DNA of 5,438 nucleotides from Brachyspira pilosicoli. GTDB taxonomy: Bacteria > Spirochaetota > Brachyspiria > Brachyspirales > Brachyspiraceae. Made by a program: the position numbers and the translations under genes. Under the pieces are notes generated by a model. It made no database searches. It had not been told where the DNA came from and saw only the letters and a list, made by a program, of their open reading frames with translations. The DNA is taken from positions 1-5,438 of the forward strand of contig NZ_SRZM01000281.1 in assembly GCF_019402445.1 (NCBI RefSeq), written 5' to 3'. Of this stretch, positions 1 through 5,438 are shown in pieces (the first letter of the stretch is position 1; every line of letters starts with the position of its first letter).

Positions 1-665
1 CTTTATTTAGTTTTAATGCACTATATCCAAGAAAAGCTCAAAATGAAGCAGAATTCTTATCGTATATAGCATCTGGTGATATTGAAGAAGTTTCGAATTT
101 TATAAATGATAAGAAAATTAATATAAATGCCAAAATAGAAGATAGTGCTACACCATTAATATTTTCTATTATTTTTAAGCAAGATGAAATATCAAAGATT
201 CTTATAGAAAAAGGTGCGGATATTAATATAAAAGACAAATCAGGATTTACAGCTTTAATATATTCTATAACGTATAATAGAACAGAAATATCAAAAATAC
301 TTATAGAAAAAAAAGCTAATGTAAACATAAAGGTTTCATTAAATGGAAATGGAGTATATATGAAAAATTTTACTCCTTTAATACTTAATGAAAATAAAGA
401 AGTAGCTGAGTTATTAATAAATGCTGGTGCTGATATTAATACAAAATTTACTGCAAAATATGATGGACAAAATATAAAATTAGAAAATGCTACACCTTTA
501 ATGTGGTTTATTTTTACTGATAATACAGAAATAGCACAGTTATTGATAGAATATGGAGCTGATATCAACGCTAAAGATAAAAGTGGAAACACAGCATTAG
601 TTTATGCAAAAGAAAAAAATAATACTAAAATAGAAAAGTTACTTATATCAAAAGGTGCTAAATAA
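1..665 (+). CDS. Ankyrin-repeat protein, 5'-truncated by the window edge
   Basis: The frame that ends at the TAA at 663-665 is open back to base 3, giving 220 visible residues; the start lies upstream. The ATG at 360 is inside the repeats and is not the start. Five ankyrin-type repeats can be seen after a capping helix pair at about residues 15-47. Their T-P-L/T-A-L turns begin at residues 50, 83, 124, 164 and 197, and four end in a G-A-D-I-N or A-N-V-N turn. The last repeat stops at the closing K-G-A-K. Ankyrin repeats are protein-binding scaffolds, so no enzymatic role is implied and the partner is unknown. The first visible residues (LFSFNALYP) could be the tail of a signal peptide, which would place the protein in the periplasm, but this is a guess. 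Repeat 3 is irregular: its first helix is three residues short and the loops on both sides are longer. Repeats 1 and 2 are also alike at DNA level, 99 bp apart, suggesting internal duplication. Confidence 0.9.
   Translation, partial: LFSFNALYPRKAQNEAEFLSYIASGDIEEVSNFINDKKININAKIEDSATPLIFSIIFKQDEISKILIEKGADINIKDKSGFTALIYSITYNRTEISKILIEKKANVNIKVSLNGNGVYMKNFTPLILNENKEVAELLINAGADINTKFTAKYDGQNIKLENATPLMWFIFTDNTEIAQLLIEYGADINAKDKSGNTALVYAKEKNNTKIEKLLISKGAK
186..332 (+). repeat. DNA-level tandem similarity between ankyrin repeats 1 and 2
   Basis: The stretch starting at 186 (gaaatatcaaagattcttat) closely matches the one starting at 285 (gaaatatcaaaaatacttat). The match continues for about 48 bases, and the 99-bp offset equals exactly 33 codons, one ankyrin unit. 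It encodes the second helix and turn (EISKILIEK) in both copies. It looks like a fairly recent repeat duplication within the gene and not a mobile element. Confidence 0.7.
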
Positions 666-677
666 TAATTTTTTCTT

Positions 678-1952
678 CTACTTTTTATTAGTTTTTAATA
701 TTATTCTATGTATTAATATTATTAAAATATTATATATAAGCAATGCTATAAAAAATATTTTCATTATAAACATAAAATTTTCAAAAGTTCTTAGTCCATT
801 TCTCAGAGAAAAATATACATAAGCAAATATGGCTAAATATCCATAGAAAGGAGCAAATAATTTATAAGCAAGTCCATAATTAAATGTAATAACAGTAAAC
901 CCCAAAGAAAAGCCAAATATTGCAGCTTGTGGTATTAATGGAATAATAGCCTCATACCTATTAGTAAATTGTATTAGTACTATTTGTTTAGCAAACACAA
1001 TTAAAAATCCTGACAAACAAATAGAAGCAAATATAAAAAGTAGTATTGAATAATAAAGTATTTTATTTTCTTTATTTTTGTTATTATCCTTTTTAGCTAT
1101 TAGAATATAAGAAAACATCACAGATGCAACAGGGGTTCCTATATAGAAAAACATTTTTATTATTAATGATATTGTAGAATAGTAACCTGCACTTGTTTTA
1201 TCTAAATATCTATTAGCCATTAATACATCGCTTAATGATATCCAATTAAATATAAAATTTATTATAACAATATTTATTATGTAAGTTAAAAATATATATA
1301 AATTTTGCTTAGAGAAATATGTATTTATTTTTTTTATAGAAATAGAATAAGGAAGATTAAGTTTTTTTAGTTCAATTAAATTAATAATTAAATATAAAAT
1401 ACAAAATAAAGTTACAGATATAATAGCTTTTTCTAAAGTAAGAGATGTTATAATAAAATATGCCAAAAGTAAAATTTTTGCTATAAATATTGCTATTAAA
1501 CTTGCAATATAATCATAAGCTATATAATTATTAATTTTTAATATCGATTGCGACACTATAGTTAAAATACTAGCGAATATTCCAATAGATATTATAAAAA
1601 GAGAAATGTAGCTTCTTATATTAAAAAGTATATCCATAAGCGGTATAGATAATATATATAATATAAATATTACAGCAGCAATAATATATCCATAAGCCCA
1701 ATAACTCCTAGCATCTTCATCATCTTTATAATTATGCATTATATAATAACTAAAACTAGATACTGTGAGAACTATTATAGAATATATATTAATAATACCA
1801 TTATAATGAGCAAAATCCGATATTGATAAACTTCTATTTACATAAATTGAAGAAACATAATTTAATACACTAGCAATACCATTTATAAATACTAATAAAG
1901 CATAATTAATATAATATGAATATTTTTTATATAATGCTTTTATATTATACAT
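678..1952 (-). CDS. Polysaccharide/oligosaccharide flippase-like membrane protein (MOP superfamily)
   Basis: A 424-residue, very hydrophobic protein with roughly 12 predicted membrane helices (about residues 15-38, 50-72, 86-107, 115-136, 146-168, 174-194, 219-240, 255-284, 299-322, 337-360, 366-384, 392-415) and a basic C-terminal tail. The segment at 242-280 (DVLMANRYLDKTSAGYYST, then a helix) resembles the mid-protein region of Wzx/Polysacc_synt flippases, where an acidic residue precedes an A-G-x-Y motif. Such proteins move lipid-linked sugars across the inner membrane; the substrate here cannot be read from sequence. The ATG at 1952 is forced, because an in-frame TAA lies three codons upstream. 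The nearest Shine-Dalgarno-like AAAGG is about 18 nt away, too far for a strong site. It lies 30 bp after the GldG-like gene and probably shares its transcript. No glycosyltransferases are visible nearby, so the assignment rests on fold-type resemblance; a different MOP exporter is possible. Confidence 0.72.
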   Translation of the reverse strand: MYNIKALYKKYSYYINYALLVFINGIASVLNYVSSIYVNRSLSISDFAHYNGIINIYSIIVLTVSSFSYYIMHNYKDDEDARSYWAYGYIIAAVIFILYILSIPLMDILFNIRSYISLFIISIGIFASILTIVSQSILKINNYIAYDYIASLIAIFIAKILLLAYFIITSLTLEKAIISVTLFCILYLIINLIELKKLNLPYSISIKKINTYFSKQNLYIFLTYIINIVIINFIFNWISLSDVLMANRYLDKTSAGYYSTISLIIKMFFYIGTPVASVMFSYILIAKKDNNKNKENKILYYSILLFIFASICLSGFLIVFAKQIVLIQFTNRYEAIIPLIPQAAIFGFSLGFTVITFNYGLAYKLFAPFYGYLAIFAYVYFSLRNGLRTFENFMFIMKIFFIALLIYNILIILIHRIILKTNKK

Positions 1953-1982
1953 ATTATATTAATTAAACAACCTTTATATTTA

Positions 1983-3611
1983 TTATCTTCTTCTTAAGAA
2001 CCATATAAGAATACCTAATATACCAAACAAACAAGGCAAACCAATTTGAGCAACATATCTAATAAAATTAGTTTGTGTTGTTGTAAGAGTAAGATTTTTA
2101 ATACTAGCCTCTTTTGGTCTTATAGTTATCTTTTGTCTTGCTTCTAATAGATAAGCAACAGTATTCATAAATAAATCTTTGTTACCAGCAAAAGCAACAT
2201 CTACAGATTGACCTTGCTCAGGATTGATATATGCATTTAGAGCAAAAGTAGCATCTCCAAACACAACAATTCTTGCAGGCACATCTCTACCCTCTATATC
2301 ATAAGTTCCAGCAATAGCCAAAGGCACAGGACCTGCAATATCTGTTCTAGGGTTAAATCTAGCACGAGATAAATCAAAAGTAGCTTCTTCTTTACCATAA
2401 CCTTGAGGAGAAGTAGTGATTATATTTTCAAAACTTCCGCTATATTTGCTTTCTCCAGATAAAATACTTCTTGCTACAACTAAACAAGCAAATACATTAC
2501 CCTCTTTTAGAGTTTGAGTTATAGGATGAGCTGTATACTGAGGAACCACATTAACAGGTATAACAACACTAGATACTGGGTCTATTATATAATCATTTTT
2601 TGTCTTAAATCCCCAATCAGATAAAAATACATCTAAATTAGAATTAAAATTACTTCTATCCATAAAACTATCATAAAGTACAAGCAATTTACCGCCTGTC
2701 TTTACATAGTTATTTAATTTCTCAATTTCAAAATCGCTGAATGTTTCAACAGGAGAAGCTATTACAATTAAAGAAGCATCTGTTGGAATATTTTCTAATA
2801 TAATATTTAAATCTCTTACTTTATAGTTTTCATTTTCCAAATAAGTTTTAACATAAGATAATCCCTCGCCTCCTCTGTCTTGAAGCTGTCTTTCTCCATG
2901 ACCAACTGTAAAATAAACGACATAAGACTCTTGTTCTAATAACGTATATATAGCTTGAGTAAATTTCTCTTCACCAACAAATAAAGGCTCTGAAGTAACT
3001 TTAGATTGAGTAGTTAAATCTTTTCTATATACCCTTACCTGTTTACTTTGACCATAACTAAAAATTATCTCACCAACCTGAGTCATTTGATATTTACTTT
3101 TAGCAGAAGGTTTTTCTATTGGGTTAATATATTCAACTGTAATATGTTTGCTTAATCTTTGATATTGGTCTAATAATAAATCAGAACGCCAATCAGCAGA
3201 AGTTGGGTCTGTACTTGGTGACCTTAAAACAACTATTGAAAGTGGACTATCTATTCTAGAAATTACATCCATAGTTTGCTGAGAAACTGTGTAAGACTTA
3301 TTTTGTGTTAAATCAAATCTTATAGGGAAGTTTATGCTTATAATATAAAGCCCTACTAAAATGGCTAAAATTATAATAAGAGAAAGTATGCCAAAAAAAG
3401 CTTTATGAACAAATCTTGTTTTTAATAGAGAAATTATATTATTTTTTTCTATTATAACGGTAATTGCCGTAAGTATTAATGTTACAGCTAATACAACCCA
3501 AAAAATAGCAGTAGGTCTTTGTGTAACTGCATAGAAAAATATCCAAGCGAAAAATAATAGTACCCAAGAAGCAATAGTAGCAATTTTTAAATTAAACTTT
3601 TTATTAGACAT
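1983..3611 (-). CDS. GldG-family ABC-transporter auxiliary protein
   Basis: 542 residues. Three N-terminal membrane helices (about 12-29, 35-54, 71-95) are followed by a large extracytoplasmic domain, a C-terminal helix (about 518-538) and a terminal RRR. Family hallmarks are visible in order: RFDLTQNKSYTVS (98-110) just after the third helix, FTVGHGE (234-240), YVKTGGKLLVLYD (302-314), VVFGDATFALN (449-459) and AGNKDLFMN (475-483). This matches the gliding-associated ABC auxiliary family (GldG, COG3225-like), in the longer three-helix form also found outside gliding bacteria. Known members work with a GldA-type ATPase and a GldF-type permease, but their substrate is not established. Neither partner is adjacent here: the upstream gene is prfB and the downstream one a flippase. 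The start is the ATG at 3611 (MSNKKFN), with a weak TGGA about 11 nt upstream. A 98-bp gap to prfB leaves room for its own promoter. The family call is firm; the cellular role is not known. Confidence 0.85.
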   Translation of the reverse strand: MSNKKFNLKIATIASWVLLFFAWIFFYAVTQRPTAIFWVVLAVTLILTAITVIIEKNNIISLLKTRFVHKAFFGILSLIIILAILVGLYIISINFPIRFDLTQNKSYTVSQQTMDVISRIDSPLSIVVLRSPSTDPTSADWRSDLLLDQYQRLSKHITVEYINPIEKPSAKSKYQMTQVGEIIFSYGQSKQVRVYRKDLTTQSKVTSEPLFVGEEKFTQAIYTLLEQESYVVYFTVGHGERQLQDRGGEGLSYVKTYLENENYKVRDLNIILENIPTDASLIVIASPVETFSDFEIEKLNNYVKTGGKLLVLYDSFMDRSNFNSNLDVFLSDWGFKTKNDYIIDPVSSVVIPVNVVPQYTAHPITQTLKEGNVFACLVVARSILSGESKYSGSFENIITTSPQGYGKEEATFDLSRARFNPRTDIAGPVPLAIAGTYDIEGRDVPARIVVFGDATFALNAYINPEQGQSVDVAFAGNKDLFMNTVAYLLEARQKITIRPKEASIKNLTLTTTQTNFIRYVAQIGLPCLFGILGILIWFLRRR

Positions 3612-3638
3612 TGATTATAAATTCCATTTTTCATTAAG

Positions 3639-3668
3639 ATTTAATTGAAATGTTTTAATAAATTTCAA
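3639..3668 (-). promoter_or_regulatory. Weak candidate promoter for the gldG-like/flippase pair
   Basis: Read on the minus strand, TTGAAA (3668-3663) is followed after 18 nt by TTAAAT (3644-3639), a 4-of-6 match to a -10 box. It lies in the only intergenic gap of useful size, about 30 bp upstream of the ATG at 3611. DNA this AT-rich yields such matches by chance, so this is a suggestion only. Confidence 0.2.
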
Positions 3669-3669
3669 T
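3644..3669. repeat. 8-bp inverted repeat in the prfB/gldG-like gap
   Basis: ATTGAAAT (3644-3651) and ATTTCAAT (3662-3669) are perfect inverted copies around a 10-bp spacer. Each arm contains a single G/C base, so as an RNA hairpin it would be weak, and no clean U-run follows it in the direction of prfB transcription. It overlaps the candidate promoter above, so an operator-like site is as plausible as a terminator remnant. The repeat itself is certain; its function is not. Confidence 0.4.
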
Positions 3670-3709
3670 ACTGTTTTTATAATCGTATAACTATAGAAAT
3701 ACTTTATAA

Positions 3710-4814
3710 TTATTTTTTTATTTGCTGTTTAAGATAAGCAGATATAAACTCATCAATATTACCGTCCATAACAGAGTTCATATTACCAGTTTCATGACCA
3801 GTTCTCAAATCTTTCACCATCTGATAAGGCTGAAAAACATAACTTCTAATCTGATTACCCCAAGCAATATCAGTTTTTTCCCCTGCTATTTTTTGTTTTT
3901 CTTTATCAAGCTTTTCTTTTTCTAATTGATAAAGCTTAGCCTTAAGCATTTTCATAGCCATATCTTTATTATTATGCTGACTTCTCTCAGCCTGACATTG
4001 AACCACTATATTTGTAGGTATATGAGTTATTCTTATAGCAGAAGAGGTTTTATTAACGTGCTGACCACCTGCTCCAGAAGCCCTATAAGTATCTATTCTC
4101 AAATCAGCCTGATTAATTTCAACTTCAATATCTTCATCTATATCAGGCATAACACTTACAGCAACAAATGAAGTATGCCTTTTAGCATTAGCATCAAAAG
4201 GTGATATTCTCACAAGCCTATGAACACCTATTTCAGAGCGTAAATATCCATAAGCATAAAGTCCCTGAACATAAAAACTTATTTGTTTTATACCAGCCTC
4301 ATCACCAGGAAGCTCATCAGTAGTTTCAACTGTAAAACCATGCCTCTCGCAAAAACGCACATACATCCTAGAAAGCATAGAAGCCCAGTCGCAGCTCTCT
4401 GTACCACCTGCTCCAGCATTTAAAGTTAAATATGCATTCTTACTGTCAAACTCTCCAGAAAATAAATTCTTTGTCTCTAATTCATTAAAAACCTTTTGTA
4501 ATTCTATACATTCAGTTTCTAATTCTTTTTCCATTTCTGTATCATTAGAGTCTATTGCCATCTCAACAAGCTCATAAATATTGTTAGCATTTTTTATTAA
4601 GTTTTCAATAGGCTCTATCTTGTCAAGAAGAAGCATTCTCTCTTTCATTATTTTTTGAGCAGCAATATTATCATTCCAAAAATCATCTTTAGAAGATATA
4701 TCATCAATTTCTTTTACCCTTTTATATATAGCCTCAGGGTCAAAGATACCCCCTTAAAACTTCAGTCTGCTCTTTAATCTCTAATACAATATTTTTTATT
4801 TCAGATAATGTCAT
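3710..4814 (-). CDS. prfB: Peptide chain release factor 2, with programmed +1 frameshift
   Basis: Class I release factor that reads UGA and UAA stop codons on the ribosome and triggers peptidyl-tRNA hydrolysis. Translation begins at the ATG at 4814 (MTLSEIKNIV). It reads 24 codons (4814-4743) to an in-frame UGA (4742-4740), shifts +1 by skipping base 4742, and continues from GAC (4741-4739) to the TAA at 3710. The joined product has 367 residues, close to the 365 of E. coli RF2. Without the shift the N-terminal 55 residues are lost, and the ATG at 4648 would falsely look like the start. Visible hallmarks: VLRGYLDPEA across the shift (about 19-28), AGAGGTESCDWAS (133-145), the stop-codon-recognition SPF tripeptide (204-206), and the catalytic GGQ in RASGAGGQHVN (249-251). 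The residue matching E. coli position 246 is Ala. A well-spaced GGA lies 8 nt before the ATG. It follows galK by 24 bp and is probably co-transcribed with it. Confidence 0.97.
4739..4754 (-). promoter_or_regulatory. prfB +1 programmed frameshift site
   Basis: On the minus strand the sequence reads AGGGGG TAT CTT TGA C. This has the three known parts of the RF2 recoding signal: an internal Shine-Dalgarno-like AGGGGG (4754-4749) three bases upstream of the slippery CTT (4745-4743), then the slow UGA stop followed by C (4742-4739). When RF2 is scarce, the UGA is read slowly and the ribosome slips forward one base to read GAC (Asp), so RF2 limits its own synthesis. The sequence matches the E. coli site base for base over this core. 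Before the shift the other frame is closed by a TAA at 4756-4754, so no frameshift-free route to the N-terminal domain exists. Confidence 0.96.
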
Positions 4815-4822
4815 AATATTTT

Positions 4823-4827
4823 TCCAA
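4823..4827 (-). promoter_or_regulatory. Ribosome binding site of prfB
   Basis: TTGGA on the minus strand ends 8 nt before the ATG at 4814. It supports that ATG, and not the internal one at 4648, as the true start, and it sits inside the 24-bp gap after the galK stop. Confidence 0.6.
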
Positions 4828-4838
4828 TATATTAATTA

Positions 4839-5438
4839 TTATTCAATAGAAAGCATTCTAACGCCATTAGTAGGTTTTACAATATAAACATCAGCGTCCC
4901 TTCTAGTTTTCTCTTTATAATTAGTATATAAAGCTTCTATTACATTTTCTACTTCAGTTTTCTTAAGCAAAATTAAAACACCACCACCAAAACCTGTACC
5001 AATCATACGTGCTCCAAGAACTCCATCCATCTTTGAAGCTTCTTCCACTAAAATATCTTGTTCTGCTGTAGAAACTTCATATAATTTACTTAAACTATCA
5101 TGAGTTTTTGATATCAATGTAGCTAAATCTTTAATTGCACCTTTCTTTATAGCCTTTACAGCTTGATTTACTCTATCTTCTTCAGAAGACACATATAAAG
5201 CTCTTCTTTGTTCTTTATTTTGTAGAGTTTCTTTAATAAAATCAGCATCTTTTGGCTTTAAATCTGATAATAATTTAATAGAAGACTTTTTTTCTTTAAG
5301 CTTTTTCAAAGCATTATCACATTCTCTCTTTCTAGCATTATATTCACTATCGCTAGAAGTTCTCTTTTTATTACTATTAACTACAGCTACACAATATTCT
5401 CCAAAGTTTATATCTAAATATTCATAGCTCATTTTAAA
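4839..5438 (-). CDS. galK: Galactokinase, C-terminal half (start beyond right edge)
   Basis: The frame is open to the right edge, giving 199 residues up to the TAA at 4841-4839. The ATG at 5432 is internal, since the reading continues upstream (F-K-M-S-Y). Galactokinase phosphorylates galactose to galactose-1-phosphate with ATP, the entry step of the Leloir pathway in the cytoplasm. Visible family features are VAVVNSNKKR and SEYNARKREC (about residues 18-40), the RRALYVSSEEDRV segment (about 78-90), SKTHDSLSKLYEVS (about 111-124), the GHMP-kinase C-terminal glycine motif GTGFGGG (147-153), and the ending VYIVKPTNGV. E. coli GalK has about 382 residues, so roughly the N-terminal half is missing here, including the sugar-binding region and the ATP-binding glycine/serine motif. 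Completeness and activity therefore cannot be judged. No galT or galE is in view. prfB follows 24 bp downstream on the same strand. Confidence 0.93.
   Translation of the reverse strand, partial: FKMSYEYLDINFGEYCVAVVNSNKKRTSSDSEYNARKRECDNALKKLKEKKSSIKLLSDLKPKDADFIKETLQNKEQRRALYVSSEEDRVNQAVKAIKKGAIKDLATLISKTHDSLSKLYEVSTAEQDILVEEASKMDGVLGARMIGTGFGGGVLILLKKTEVENVIEALYTNYKEKTRRDADVYIVKPTNGVRMLSIE

Noticed and set aside
360..362. ATG at 360 as start of the ankyrin gene
   Set aside because: The same frame is open to base 3 and encodes a cap and two good repeats before this Met.
38..592. Long minus-strand open frame opposite the ankyrin gene
   Set aside because: Its recurring ISAP-like pattern is simply the ankyrin repeats read backwards. 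The plus-strand frame has clear repeat consensus.
3614..3619. Perfect TATAAT on the minus strand just before the gldG-like ATG
   Set aside because: It lies 2 nt from the start codon, so transcription from it would begin inside the gene. It is expected by chance in such AT-rich DNA.
3677..3690. TTATA/TATAA mini-stem downstream of prfB as a terminator
   Set aside because: The stem has five A/T pairs only and no strong U-run, too weak to call a terminator.
3722..4171. Two plus-strand open frames opposite prfB
   Set aside because: They are antisense to the highly conserved RF2 domains, and their low-complexity Ser/Phe/Ile content resembles no family I know.
4646..4648. ATG at 4648 as start of prfB
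   Set aside because: The conserved RF2 N-terminal domain continues upstream to the frameshift site and then to the ATG at 4814.
5430..5432. ATG at 5432 as start of a short 197-residue protein
   Set aside because: The frame runs on to the window edge, and the content matches only the second half of galactokinase, so the gene is cut by the window.

Overview
The window is strongly AT-rich bacterial DNA (A/T-rich third positions, frequent TTA/AGA/ATA codons). It holds five protein-coding genes, two of them cut by the window edges. The gene mix points to a spirochaete, most likely Brachyspira: an ankyrin-repeat protein of the GADIN-K type, a three-helix-anchored GldG-like ABC auxiliary protein, a galactokinase, and a release factor 2 gene with the classical frameshift site. 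The genus is inferred from family resemblance and composition and was not tested by a search.

Layout, left to right. (1) Positions 1-665, + strand: the 3' part of an ankyrin-repeat gene whose start lies before the window. (2) Positions 678-1952, - strand: a multi-pass membrane protein resembling polysaccharide/oligosaccharide flippases. It converges on the ankyrin gene across only 12 bp. (3) Positions 1983-3611, - strand: a GldG-family ABC-transporter auxiliary protein. (4) Positions 3710-4814, - strand: prfB, encoding peptide chain release factor 2. The gene is only complete if a programmed +1 frameshift at 4739-4754 is applied; a naive reading gives a 312-residue protein lacking the first 55 residues. 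(5) Positions 4839-5438, - strand: the C-terminal half of galactokinase (galK), running off the right edge.

The four minus-strand genes are read in the order galK, prfB, gldG-like, flippase, with gaps of 24, 98 and 30 bp. galK-prfB and gldG-like-flippase are close enough to be co-transcribed pairs. The 98-bp gap is the only room for an internal promoter, and it carries a small AT-rich inverted repeat. Functionally this is mixed housekeeping: sugar catabolism, translation termination with autoregulation, and two envelope proteins of unknown substrate.

I see no tRNA, rRNA, CRISPR array, insertion sequence or convincing GC-rich terminator. The best-supported noteworthy element is the prfB recoding site. 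No undescribed system is evident. The most open questions are the role of the GldG-like protein without an adjacent ATPase or permease, and the irregular third ankyrin repeat.
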